Position numbers and translations under genes: made by a program. The notes under the pieces were generated by a model. The model did no database searches and was not told where the DNA came from. It was given only the letters and a program-made list of their open reading frames with translations. This document shows, one piece after another, positions 49,925 to 60,325 of a stretch of 64,000 nucleotides of DNA. Origin of the DNA: Agrypnia vestita (taxonomy: Eukaryota; Arthropoda; Insecta; Trichoptera; Phryganeidae); assembly GCA_016648135.1 (NCBI GenBank), contig JADDOH010002046.1, forward strand, positions 124,001 to 188,000. Reading direction: 5' to 3'. How positions within the stretch are numbered: position 1 is the first letter of the stretch; the number at the start of each line of letters is the position of its first letter.

Positions 49925-50689
49925 AAGCCATGTATTCACTAGGGGACAAATTGTCCCTCAACAGCACGCGCGGCATAGAGTCTACGTGACGTTGCAACGT
50001 CGTGCACTATTCCGCGACCTCGCGCACAACATAGCGCGGCATTTCTACGTGCCGTGGCAACGTTGCCATGCGCACGGTACCCGAGCGTACTCACTGCAAC
50101 ATTCCGCGGAGCGTCAGTACCACGTGGTATGTTTACAAGTGAATACGCATGCGCTGTATCTGTCAAGATGACAATGCGGGGAAACGAAATCGTTCTCGAA
50201 CTCATCGAGCTGTATCGATCGAAGATCGCATAGAATGTCCGTCCTTCTTTCTCTTTGCAGTAAATAATTTCGCATTCTCCTCTTTTTTTCTCCTCTTACT
50301 TTTCGATAAACTCATTAACATAAACAGATACGCGGCTGTCATCATAACCTCATAGGGCGATATATTTCCGCGACGTCTGGAAAACAATAATTATTTGCAA
50401 AAAGGACCTTGTTTTTAATAATATTCAATTTACTACAGTAAAACCTCGTTTATTTGAAATTGCGACCCAAAAAAATACTTCGAATTGCGCGGAACCCCGT
50501 TTTCGCCATATGAGATACCGCAGCTGTCAACATAAGCTCATCGGGTAACATTTCCGCGACAAGATATGCGAGTCCCGGTGTGTACACGTCAAATGGCCGC
50601 GTCATTGTCCCCGAAACATGAGCGTAGATGTTGATGCGACATGCCGAGCGGAATGTTTCGCGATTTGTCCCCTAGTGAATACATGGCTT
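49925..50689. mobile_element. TIR element, GC-rich, 27-bp exact inverted ends
   Basis: 49925-49951 and 50663-50689 are exact inverse complements (AAGCCATGTATTCACTAGGG onward). The interior is far richer in GC than its flanks and has further internal inverted copies (CGCGGCATAGAGTCTACGTG / CGCGGCATTTCTACGTGCCG text). Open frames inside on both strands are products of this composition. Within it, about 50388-50440 matches Penelope-type sequence (TTTGCAAAAAGGACC, also at 62050). No clear target duplication; superfamily unknown. Confidence 0.7.
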
Positions 50690-51596
50690 AAGTGTTAGTG
50701 GGTAGATTTTTAAACGACTCTACTGTCCTGGGTTTATACACGTCAACCTGATAGTTACCGCATGTGTCACACTAGTAGGTACAAATATGTGCTTATGATT
50801 ATTGAAATTAAAAATGTAAACTCATTGAACTGTGAAAATATTTAATTTTTAAAAATCCTAACCAGAAATATTTAATTATCAAAGTTGTTTGTTGTTCATT
50901 GCGGGGTTGGTCATTCCGGAATGTAAAGTTACCAGAATTCTCTTTAATTTCTAATCTAGGTAGCAGAGCACATTACTTTTTAATCAAAAAAGAGGACCCT
51001 CTCTGCTCTGCGAAATAATGCCACTCACCCTTTTTTCTCATTACCCCTAAGTGCGGGATTTCTGTGGCCGGCGGACCGGAGTGCTCCAGCGCTTTGGATG
51101 TAACAATTTGCCATCTTACCAAATTCCATTTTCGCCTGTTAAGATAAAAGAATCTAACTGGAAGATACGAATAGTTAAAGAATTCATGGAGCAATTTTAA
51201 CCCGCTTCCAAATGCAGGGGTCGGTAGAAGGGAGATCTTTGCCAGCATTGCGCTTTTCTTATTAAAGGAAATAAGAATGTTGTTGTTTTCCATATTTTTG
51301 CGGAAAAACGGTCGTTAAAATATTATATATGTGTATTTTAATGTTCATTACTATTGCACGACTAAATTTCACTAAGAAATTAACATAACTTCATGTTTTA
51401 AATGCTAGCAAACTTAATTATTTTATAAATAGTTTGTGATTGATATTATGAGTAATAATGATGGCTTTTTGAATAAATGTGCAAAAAATATTGTCATTAA
51501 TTTCGTAGGCCAAATTTCAGGAAAAGTGATTTAATTAAATAACTATGAATAAAACACAACGTTGTTTACTTCACACAATGACACTTTAATTAAACA

Positions 51597-51648
51597 AATT
51601 AATTAAAACATTTTCGATGCCTACTGCATCATCTTCAGTAATATACTT
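51597..51648 (-). ncRNA. Hammerhead-ribozyme-like motif 6
   Basis: Inverse of motif 7: CTGAAGA, extra T, GATGC/GCATC stem II, GAA, AATGTT, T, and TAAT/ATTA stem I. One base of the palindrome is changed. Confidence 0.55.
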
Positions 51649-51689
51649 ATATATCTTTAGTATATTATACATACTTATATATCTTCAGT

Positions 51690-51742
51690 ATATTACTGAA
51701 GATGATGCAGTAAGCATCGAAAACGTTTTAATTAATTTGTTT
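51690..51742 (+). ncRNA. Hammerhead-ribozyme-like motif 7
   Basis: CTGAAGA at 51696-51702, extra T at 51703, stem II GATGC/GCATC at 51704-51718, GAA at 51719-51721, palindrome AACGTT at 51722-51727 and T at 51728. TAAT at 51729-51732 pairs with ATTA at 51692-51695 as stem I. Confidence 0.65.
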
Positions 51743-51798
51743 AATTAAAGTGTCATTGTGTGAAGTAAACAACGTTGTGTTTTATTCATAGTTATTTA

Positions 51799-53827
51799 CA
51801 ATGAATTCAATTAACTTTATTAAATCAATTCCACAATGAAATGAGAACAATAAGCAAACCAACGCATTGTTTAATGCAATGCTGTTTTTTTTAATACTTA
51901 ATGTAGTAACATTTTGGCTGTCAACTCACGTATACGCAAATAAAAATTAATATCACAAAAGAACTAAGAGCTTCTGTGCGAGTCTGATTACATGTTTATA
52001 CGAAGTTTTGGAATATGAGAGAAACATTTTTTTAGAAAAAGGAAACAATGAAGGCGAGCGAGGAAGCGACGAAAGGAAGAGCAAATATGCCATGTTTTCT
52101 CGGGGATAAAAGAGAAGTATTTTTGATGTTTTATTTTCACGGAAAAGGCTTTCTGGTGAAAATTTAAGAATATCAATTTTTAAGGCTGTATTCTTCCTTA
52201 TTCCACATAAAGAAATTTTACAGCCAAAGCGGATTAAAGCGACTTTTAGTGCTCCGTTTCCTTCATATATCTTGGACAATTGCCACACGGATGAAAACTT
52301 CACGTATTTGTACCTATCTAAGAATGCTATTTAAAAGGATATACGGGTAATAATTATGTTTTTGAAGGAAGTATCAGTTTTGACGTACTTGAATGTTTGC
52401 TTTTAGTTTTTTTTTACATTAATCAGTCACATTTTAAAATGAATCAGTTAAAAAGTGAAACAAAATTACTCTTTATCTATTTGAAGAAACCGTAGAATTT
52501 ACAGCATCGTTTTTAAATGTTTTCAAATTTTTCAAAAATTTTAATGCCACAACAAACCGCAAAGTATGCCTTCCGTCTTTCGTTTTTCTGAAATTCCTTA
52601 ATATGAATGAAATGAATCAATTGGGGATATTTTTAGAAAGTCCAGCATTTTTAAACAAATATAAATCCAGTGCTTAAAAGTAATTATTTTTTATTTTCCT
52701 AGTTTGTTTGTAATACAACAGGCAGGATTATCAGTCAGTATAACAGCTCTGGGGTTGTTTATAGATTTCCAAAATGATTTTCGAGATTGCGCTAACAACG
52801 CATTGTATATTTGCGTTGTGTTCAGTTTCACTCCTTAATGGTAAATGAACGACTTCTTTAAGCCTCGTTTATTCATCAAATAAGTACATTGGCTTTGGGA
52901 GCTTCGTATACGATTACATCTCTCCATAGCCTCATGGGAAGGTTCGAAATAGGTTGCTCTGTAGACAATTCCATGTTTGGCTTCTATGTTGTTTTTTACA
53001 TTTAAATCTTAAATAAATAAATAGGTAAAACAAATTAGAATTGTAACAATAAATATTTTATGCTACTTTCTAAGAAAGCAGTACTGATTGTGTTAGAGAG
53101 GGAGTAGATACGTATATTTTTTAAGAAATTCCTTAATTTTTTCGTTGATTACATTTTAAAATTATAACTTGATTGATATTAAATAATCTAGACCGTTTCC
53201 AATTTTAAAACATAAATGTACTTTTATTCGCTATTTTTTTTATTTTCGTTTGCGGCATAAATCTCATCATTTATATTTAATAAAAGTGCGTTTCATAAAA
53301 CATCAATAATATAAAATGTCTTATTTAATTACAATTCAAAAAAGTTATGTTAAATTCAAGTAACGCGATGCTGTATTTTATACTTATTATATACACTTTA
53401 TATGGTGGTTGCTAGATGGATCATAATTTATCATATCATAAATATGTATTTATTAATAAACTCTTATAAAATGTTTTAATATTTAGAAAATGATAAAGCT
53501 TTCACATTGCTATAACATTACAAAAATCTTCAAGGGATCTAAATTTTTAAATGAAATAGTTCATAACATAATTATTCTTCTCCCAAAGAAAGCGAATGTA
53601 TTTCACAAATGTTTTCTGCTATGTACTAATCAAAAATAAGCTAGATATTCTAATATTTTCCAATTTATTTATAGCTTTCAAAAGATAATAATAACATTTT
53701 TATTTTAATAATTAATTCATTCATTATTAGACAGTAATAATTCTGTTTTTATATATAGATACAAATTTTGGTAAAGTTTTATTTTAAGTAGTGTAAAATG
53801 ATATTAATGTTTAATATTACGCTACAG
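51799..53827. other. SK intron, no gene or element recognised
   Basis: AT-rich intron. The open frame at 51953-52303 (minus) has no family pattern. Nothing else supported. Confidence 0.55.
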
Positions 53828-53938
53828 GGAGCAGGATGTACTGCCCTTCTGGTTGCGGTGGTCTCCAGAAAATTGGAGCTCACCAGAGCAGAGAAACATG
53901 TGCACAACTTTATGATGGATACTCAGCTTACAAAACGA
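53828..53938 (+). CDS. SK: SK channel exon: S6 end and start of calmodulin-binding domain
   Basis: 37 codons, phase 0 at both ends: [37 protein letters not shown]. This is the cytoplasmic half of S6, where the gate lies, followed by the first helix of the calmodulin-binding domain. The string [20 protein letters not shown] is almost unchanged across animals. The acceptor is CGCTACAG before 53828 and the donor is GTAAGT at 53939. Either pore exon joins it in frame. Confidence 0.98.
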
Positions 53939-54109
53939 GTAAGTATCTGTTGTGGAATTCACTTTACCAGATCGATACCATTTTATCAGGGCAGATATAC
54001 ACTGGTAGATCGAATTAAATTTACAAAGTCAATGATGTAGTGCTGTCAAAATCAATCGACATTAAATTAAGTTTTCAAGTTTTTTGTTTGTAACATTGTG
54101 GTAATATTT

Positions 54110-54176
54110 AATATTTATGGTGTATATTTGTTTTGTGGTATGGTAATATTTAATATTTATGGTGTATAATGGTTTA
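54110..54176. repeat. Small tandem duplication
   Basis: The unit GGTAATATTTAATATTTATG with GTGTATA occurs twice (about 54100-54127 and 54141-54168). Intronic. Confidence 0.75.
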
Positions 54177-54194
54177 ATATTTTTTTAAAAATGA

Positions 54195-54690
54195 GGGTTA
54201 ACAACACTGTTTTTTTCCACTATATTTATTTTGAATTGTTAGAACGTTTTCGAGATTTCTCCCAATGTCAATAACAACACGTTTACAACTAAATTAAAAA
54301 TAATTCGAGACAGAATTTATAGGGATTGGGTGGGTGTAATGGTGGTGGGGGTCGGGGGCGGGGTTAGAATGGATAGGAGTGGAGAGGTTATGGGCGGTAT
54401 CTGGATGTTAATTATATTTTTATTATTTATTTTATTATTATTTATTTCAAAAATCTCCAAGATGTCCATTCTTCTTCCTTTATTGCACCCATATAATAAT
54501 TTCGAATCAAACTTATGTCCCTCCATTCTGGCATGCTCTGCCATTTCTGAATTTAAACTACGGCTCTTTTATGCATACATCGAATTATTTTTAATTTAGT
54601 TGTAAAAGTGTTGTTATTGACAATGGTAGAAATCCCGAAAACGTTCTAACAATTCAAAATAAATATTGTGGAATAAAACAGTATTGTTTA
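54195..54690. mobile_element. Penelope-type inverted pair D with coding remnant
   Basis: The left arm GGGTTAACAACACTGTTTTT to about 54310 is matched in inverse by about 54575-54690 (…AACAGTATTGTTTACCCTC). Both arms keep AGAACGTTTTCGAGATTTC / GAAATCCCGAAAACGTTCT-type text where other pairs have the hammerhead-like core, but CTGANGA is lost (TTGACATT). A Penelope coding tail lies between. Confidence 0.65.
54317..54575 (-). pseudogene. Penelope-like element, C-terminal GIY-YIG tail
   Basis: The minus frame reads SLNSEMAEHARMEGHKFD, then GCNKGRRMDILEIFEINNN. The spacing of EH..M.GHKFD and DILEIFEI matches FANHLLATGHSFD and DKLEILEI in the element at 62023-62380. The GIY and YIG motifs themselves are not in this fragment. 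The rest of the frame becomes Pro/Thr-rich and is probably not original coding sequence. Confidence 0.6.
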
Positions 54691-54786
54691 CCCTCATTTT
54701 TTTTTTAATTAAATTAAGTGTTTAAAAACAATCTATATTAATCAATAATTATGTTTATTCTTCATTTTCTTCTTCTGCCCCTTATC

Positions 54787-55250
54787 CTATCCGCATAGAA
54801 TGTTCCAAATTTTCCTATCTTGGGCTTCACCCTCCACGTCAGCCCAATTTGGTTGCAACCTCGCTTCGCAGCAGCCCTCCAACTGTTTCCGCCAGCTCCT
54901 TCCAGGACGACCCCTTGGTCTACTGCCTTCTGGTCTTGCCTGAAATATCCGCTTTGGCGGTCTATCTGCCGGCATCCGCAAGATGTGTCCCAACCTCCAT
55001 AACTGTGATATCTCGATAAACATCATTAAAGGCTCTACTTTGAGTATTTCTGATTATGTACCTTCGGGTGACTCCTACTATTCATAGTAGACATCCCATC
55101 TCGGCGGCCTGTAGCCTTGAGCGGGTTATTTCGGTCAAGATTCAGTGCTCGTGGCCATACACTAGGGTTGACCTGAAAACTGATTTGAATACTGCCAACT
55201 TTGCTCGCTGGCCGAGATCCGCTTTCCTAAGCCTACAGGATAATACAGGG
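54787..55250 (-). pseudogene. LINE C-terminal remnant
   Basis: The minus strand near 55160 downward gives an ILTEITRSRLQAAEMGCLL segment with stops, then WRLGHILRMPADRPPKRIFQ, ARPEGSRPRGRPGRSWRKQ and DRKIWNILCG, to the stop at 54787. This is the C-terminal end of an RTE-like LINE. Stops and frameshifts show it is dead. Confidence 0.75.
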
Positions 55251-55485
55251 ATCGAGTTACCTGGCTTGCGGCTCCTGTTCTCCTTTCTTATTCACTTTCT
55301 TGCTTTCTCTCCTGATATATTATTACACCGAGGTATTTGAAACTGTTCACTTAGTTTAGACGTCTATTCTGGCACGTTATAATAATAATAAAAAATGATA
55401 ATTTCTATAGCACCATTTTCGTAAAAAAAAATCACCTCAAGGGCGCTTTACACTAACATCGTTTAGTCTTACAATAGTCTTTTAA

Positions 55486-55860
55486 TTAAAGGTGCGTTTT
55501 AAGTCTTCTTTTAAAAACTGTTTCTGATGCACTGTTCCGTATTACGGTGGGAAGAGAGTTCCACGCCTTTGGACCTGCCACCGCAAATGCCCGTTCACTA
55601 AACTTAGTCTTCTGGTTGTGGATGGTCGGTTCTACAACCCTTCCTGCAGCTGAAGTACTGGCTGACCTCAGAGTTTGGCGTCTACTATTTAAGTCGTCTG
55701 GGATGCAGAGTTCTTGAAGATACAGAGGCGCCATACTATGTGTCGCCTTGTACATTAACCAACACAACTTAATCTTGACTCTTTGAGGAAAACGAAGCCA
55801 ATATAATTCATGCAAAAGGCATGTTACATTGTTCTTCACTTCTGTCAATCACTATGATTT
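55486..55860 (-). pseudogene. LINE reverse-transcriptase C-terminal remnant (CR1/L2-like)
   Basis: The minus frame reads VTCLLHELYWLRFPQRVKIK, LCWLMYKATHSMAPLYLQEL, then TLRSASTS, then KFSERAFAVAGPKAWNSLPT and VIRNSASETVFKRRLKTHL. The 'LhWLpv..Ri.fKi..l.yKalhg.aP.YL' and 'aFavagP..WNsLP..iR.s.s...Fk..LKthL' phrases are classic for CR1/L2-type LINEs. The open frame is 120 residues, and nothing upstream of it is recognisable. Confidence 0.8.
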
Positions 55861-56630
55861 TGGACGTATCAGTGTTCAGTATCATTTTTTTTATTTTTCT
55901 TCTATCAGCAATTTATTTATTTTTATAAATTATTCTTTATTTATACTACAAAACTAGCACTTTAAACATAAATATACAATTATTTTGAAGTATAAATTAA
56001 TATTAAGGGTATCCAATTGAATTCCAATGAGAAAGGCGAAATGTTAAAAATAGATCTGTAATATTACCATCAACATAGAGCGTATAAATATATCAACTGT
56101 GATTTGAATAACAGTTGATAATAATTCTTGATATTATTTTCATTATTGGTGATGATATTTGAAAGATGTGTGAAAATTTACCGATTATTTAATCTTATTT
56201 TTCTTGGTTTATATCATTAAAAATATATATACACATACATTGTGGAAAGGGTCATGGGTTTGTGGAATGAAAGATTTGAATGCTTTTTCGTGCGGATGTT
56301 TATTTCTCACAGCAGAGAAGCTCCGAGAGCAAGTGAAGATGTCCATTAGAATAACAAAGAAAGTCTGTGAATTCGATGAAGAAGACCCGACTGCCCTTCT
56401 TTGTGTACGACATCATAATTTATATGCCGTCTGAGGTAATCACTAGGTCACTGACGAGACCTATGACTGTAATGTGGTACGCTGCTATCTGTTAAGATAC
56501 TTTTTCGTCCTGTCCTAGAAATACTGCCATAGTAAAAAACACTACTCGGCCCACACTAAATGAAAACATACTATAGAAATGCCTGGCGCAATTATTTTAT
56601 TGACTGGACATATTTATAAACAAAAAGTAT
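55861..56630. other. SK intron, no gene recognised
   Basis: AT-rich intron; the short plus frame at 56204-56434 has no recognisable motif. Confidence 0.5.
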
Positions 56631-57735
56631 TAGGGGAACCCGGGGCGGAATGGGGTAGCGGGGCGGGATGGGAAAAGGGCGTAAAGCTTGCTACCCATGA
56701 AAGAGACGCGTGACCTTCACACAAAACGTTCATTTCACTTCGCTGTATCTTACGAATTGGTCGCTGTTATTATGAGAGAGCGCTTAGTTTGGATTTTACC
56801 GAAAGTAGGAGAAAAAGCTTGCAAATTCTAATATTTGCTCTGCATCTACATCGAGATAATTACACTGTACACCATTCTTTATTCGGAAATTAACATTACA
56901 GGTTTATTTCGATATACTTTTGACTGACTAAAAGTCTAGTGATAACTCAAGGTCAACAAATACATATATCGGTCATAATACTTGTGTTTTAAATAACGTA
57001 ATGCGTGGGGTGCAATGAGATACACCCCGCCCCTGATAATATTTATACTTCTTATATTAGTATGCAAGTTTATTTAATCTGCCATAGACCATGATTTGTG
57101 CTAGAAGTCTAATGAAGGCTGATGTTCTCATAGCGTTTGTAAAAAAAGAGCACACATAGAGTGTGCTGGTCTACAGTGATCATGATAACAGTGTTCTCAT
57201 CGGCGAACTTTGTCAATAATTGGTACCCCATTGTGCCCCTGGTTCATTTCCCATTGTGCTCCGGGGGGTGGGGAAGAATGGGAAATTTCCCTTTTTTTCA
57301 AACATTTCTGATTTCTATTTCATTGGATTGGATAGGCCATAATATAAGGCATCCGGGCCTGCTATTAACCATCGTCGAGGGAAATGTTGAAGGTAACAAT
57401 CGTAGAGGCCGCCCGAGATTAAGCTACGTAGACCAGATTATCGGAGATGTAGCACCTACCAAGAGATGAAGAGGCTGGCAGGTGACAGAGAAGAGTGGAG
57501 AGGGCGAGTGCTTGTTGCAAACCAATCCTAGGATTGCGACCCAAAAAAAAAATTCAGATTCTGAAACATTCTGATTCAAAATTTTCTGATTTTTGAAAGC
57601 TTTAGTTTCTTTGAAGAGAAATAAATAAATAAAAATAATAATTAACAAATAATGGTGTTATTACTTTCAAACTCTCACAAATTGCTTTATAATAAGCTTT
57701 GGCTTTGCTACCCCGTTCCGCCCCAGGTTTCCCTA
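56631..57735. mobile_element. TIR element of about 1.1 kb with G-rich ends
   Basis: Starts TAGGGGAACCCGGGGCGGAA with TGGGGTAGC, and ends with its near-inverse, GCTACCCCGTTCCGCCCCAG followed by GTTTCCCTA. The ends match over about 30 bp with a few changes. Inner GGGTGCAATGAGATACACCC and CCATTGTGCCCCTGG phrases echo the ends. No transposase was recognised. A LINE fragment lies within it at about 57310-57545. The superfamily is not assigned. Confidence 0.65.
57310..57545 (+). pseudogene. LINE 3' fragment inside the TIR element
   Basis: DWIGHNIRHPGLLLTIVEGN, then VEGNNRRGRPRLSYVDQII and, after a frameshift near 57445, TYQEMKRLAGDREEWR are visible. This is the end of an RTE-like LINE protein. Confidence 0.75.
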
Positions 57736-58188
57736 TATTGTATGTAAACAAGGAAAAATTTTAAAAATTCGTAAATCATTTTCAATGATTTAAAAAATTT
57801 CCTTTCTTTTAAATTATTGTCATTCATTGTGACGTTCGTTAATTGTGATATTCCAATATCACTGGCTGCAATAAGGGATTGTCGATATTTCAAAATTACG
57901 AAGGTCACAGACATCTTGTGGCGGTAAAGACGGGACGTTTTGCGGAAACGGAAATTTTATAGCGCTGAGTCTGCCGTCTATCAAATGACAAATTACCCTT
58001 TCCATGGAAAAATACTAAATTATTTTTCTCATTCGCAATGGAAACGAATAAAAAAATATTCTGAACTAAATAATTCGTCGGAGGCCCTGTAAAAATATTT
58101 ATTCATTTCGTATTTACATAACACGAGAATTCTTGTCAATTTAGTAGTATTTATTATTTATTTATTAAATTATAAGATATTCGTTTAT

Positions 58189-58476
58189 TACTCCCTTTCT
58201 TTTAACTCGTAGCGTCTGCAGTTTGTCTGCCAGAAAGACTTTTAACCCTTTTTCCGTGATCCAACCGAGCTGAAACTTTGCAGGCAGACTCGTGGCGACG
58301 ATAAAAATGATCTAATAAATTTTAAAAAATGTAATAATTATAGTATAATTTTGGATTTTTAGAAATTTTAATGTTTCTTTTATACAACTGAGTAATGACC
58401 CCGACGCGTGCAGTAGGCACGAAACCTAATTCAATGAGAAAGGGAGTATAATAAAAACTTGTTTTTTATTGGTTAG
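58189..58476 (+). repeat. TACTCCC-family interspersed repeat, copy 6
   Basis: Begins TACTCCCTTTCTTTTAACTC and ends GAGAAAGGGAGTATAATAAA, then ACTTGTTTTTTATTGGTTAG. The inner CCGTGATCCAACCGAGCTG block is shared. About 288 bp. Confidence 0.8.
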
Positions 58477-58479
58477 TTT

Positions 58480-59235
58480 TTTTTAATGCAATGAAACACA
58501 AAAATATCTCGGTAATATCCATGGTATTGGCTTTATTGGAAAGGTAATTTGATGTCATTAGTGTTTAAATATATTTATTTTTTTGAATTGGCAACACTTT
58601 TCCAATGACAGTAATTTTGACAGCTGATAGCTGATTTATGCTCAGTTTGGTTTGCCATTTCATTTCACCTTGAATAAATTTACGCCAGAACAACGATTTA
58701 TTTCGAAAATCGAGTTATCGTAATCATACGTACCTACCTATACAATCGTGGCGCCAATACCGTGAAAATTGCCACAATTTTATGTGTTTTATTATATTTT
58801 AAGGTTCCGTACCTCTGAAAAAGCACCCTATAGGTAGCATTACGAAGAAATTTATTTCTTCTATTTCTACGGCGCCATCTGCCTTCCCCTACTTTTCGCG
58901 ATTCTGTGCTTTGTTTGGACCAGTAGTGAAGCTCTGCTCCTGTGTCGGACTTGGTCTTTCCATTGTGTTCGACCTCTCCTTGTTGATTCCCAAATTATTC
59001 CCAAGTCTCCAGGTTATTTCCCTTTCTTCTAGTCATTTATTAACCATGTAAATCCCAAATGCCAAAATTCTTAACTGCTAGTATGTATTATAAATGTTAA
59101 ATTAATTTGGAACACGTATTTGGTTTAAATCCAAAAAATAATTTCACACTATGTCAACACGTGTTATCTATTTAATGGGGGGATCGGTATATTGAAAACT
59201 TTATATTTATAACAATTATAAATGTATATTCGTCT
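58480..59235. other. SK intron, no gene or element recognised
   Basis: Intronic sequence without recognisable motif or inverted ends. Confidence 0.5.
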
Positions 59236-59288
59236 AATACAATGATTTATACACAACGTTTTATTCCACGATTTGAGTTATATAGGTA

Positions 59289-59336
59289 AAGCCTAAGCGC
59301 TTTCGATAGACACAACCATCGTCTTCAGAGGCAATA
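59289..59336 (-). ncRNA. Hammerhead-ribozyme-like motif 8
   Basis: Inverse of motif 9: CTGAAGA, extra C, GATGG / CTATC stem II (one changed pair), GAA, AGCGCT, T, and stem I AGGC/GCCT. Confidence 0.6.
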
Positions 59337-59411
59337 TTAGAACTAATAATGTGAATCAATATGGCCGATAAATCTATTTATCGGCCATATTGATTCACAA
59401 TTAGTTCTAAT

Positions 59412-59460
59412 ATTGCCTCTGAAGATGATGGTTGTGTCCATCGAAAGCGCTTAGGCTTAC
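59412..59460 (+). ncRNA. Hammerhead-ribozyme-like motif 9
   Basis: CTGAAGA at 59419-59425, extra T at 59426, stem II GATGG/CCATC at 59427-59442, GAA at 59443-59445, palindrome AGCGCT at 59446-59451 and T at 59452. AGGC at 59453-59456 pairs perfectly with GCCT at 59415-59418. Confidence 0.7.
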
Positions 59461-59598
59461 ATAACTCAAATTAGTGGAATAAAACGTTGTGTATAAATCA
59501 TTGAGTTAATCGTGAACTTCCGCTCTATAAACGAAACAACGTTTAATTTATTAGTATATTCATTTATTAAATGTCTTATCAATTAAAATAATTTTCAG

Positions 59599-59726
59599 CT
59601 GAAGAATGCAGCAGCCAACGTCCTTCGGGAGACTTGGCTGATCTACAAACACACCAGACTGGTGAAGAGGGTTAACCCAGGAAGGGTTAGAACGCATCAA
59701 CGAAAATTTTTGCTAGCTATTTATGC
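59599..59726 (+). CDS. SK: SK channel exon: calmodulin-binding domain, helix 1 end and linker
   Basis: 128 bp, phase 0 in and phase 2 out (GC plus A from the next exon gives Ala). It reads [42 protein letters not shown]. This is the main calmodulin-binding stretch; the [14 protein letters not shown] helix holds the C-lobe constitutively in known SK structures. The acceptor is AATTTTCAG-like ATTTTCAG (ending 59598) and the donor is GTAAGT at 59727. A hAT-like insertion starts only 31 bases after the exon. Confidence 0.98.
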
Positions 59727-59757
59727 GTAAGTTAAAAAAAATATGCTACGTTTACAG

Positions 59758-60325
59758 TAGTTCGTGACATGGAGCGCTCGGTTTAGTTCGCAGCTCTTTG
59801 GTGAACTAGTTCGCTCTTTTCGAAAAATCGTTCAGTAGTTCTTTGAATTTTTGTTTTTTATCTACTCCAACTTCTGCACGTGAACTGTTCACCGAGTATC
59901 CCAAAATTTTTAAATCCATGGGGGAGGCTGTTTCAGTTTCCAGACATTTCTTCGTTCCGTCCCAAATTTCAATTTCCAGAGATTTCTTCATATTCATTCT
60001 ACCAACATTTTCAAATTCTTGAGGGGGGGGGGGTACTTTCAGTTTCTATCAAAATATCATTTTATCTACATCAACTTCCCAAAACGAACAAAACTTTTCG
60101 CTGCCCTTTCCTTCAATTTCCAATATATTTAATAGATTAATAATTTTATTGAACTTGTTGTGAACTATACCGTTCGTTCAGTAAAGTGAACTGTTTCGTT
60201 AATGAACGACCCATCTCTAAAACGAACTAACGATCTAAAGAGCAAGAAATTTGAGAACTAGTTCGCGTAGTTCGTTTGTGGGAGCGCTCTTACGAACTAA
60301 TTCGTTAGCGAACTACACAACACTA
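59758..60325. mobile_element. hAT-like non-autonomous element with 8-bp duplication
   Basis: GTTTACAG at 59750-59757 is repeated exactly at 60326-60333. The unit starts TAGTTCGTGACATGGAGCGC and ends GCGAACTACACAACACTA. Both halves are full of GAACTAGTTCG-type subrepeats in inverse. The 8-bp duplication and TAG...CTA ends point to hAT. The interior holds a long G-run near 60022 and no ORF of note. Confidence 0.8.

Larger units (their letters stand above)
51536..51798. mobile_element. Penelope-type inverted pair C
   Basis: The 263-bp unit is almost entirely palindromic. The left arm starts AAATAACTATGAATAAAACA and the right arm ends with its inverse at 51798. Each arm has a hammerhead-like motif. 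Only about 40 bases of AT-rich spacer lie between the arms, and no coding remnant is kept. Confidence 0.75.
59240..59503. mobile_element. Penelope-type inverted pair E (near-perfect palindrome)
   Basis: The left half CAATGATTTATACACAACG onward is the inverse of the right half, ending CGTTGTGTATAAATCATTG at 59503. The centre ATGGCCGATAAATC / GATTTATCGGCCAT is itself palindromic, so the unit has almost no unpaired spacer. Each arm has a hammerhead-like motif. It ends 95 bases before SK exon 59599. Confidence 0.75.
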
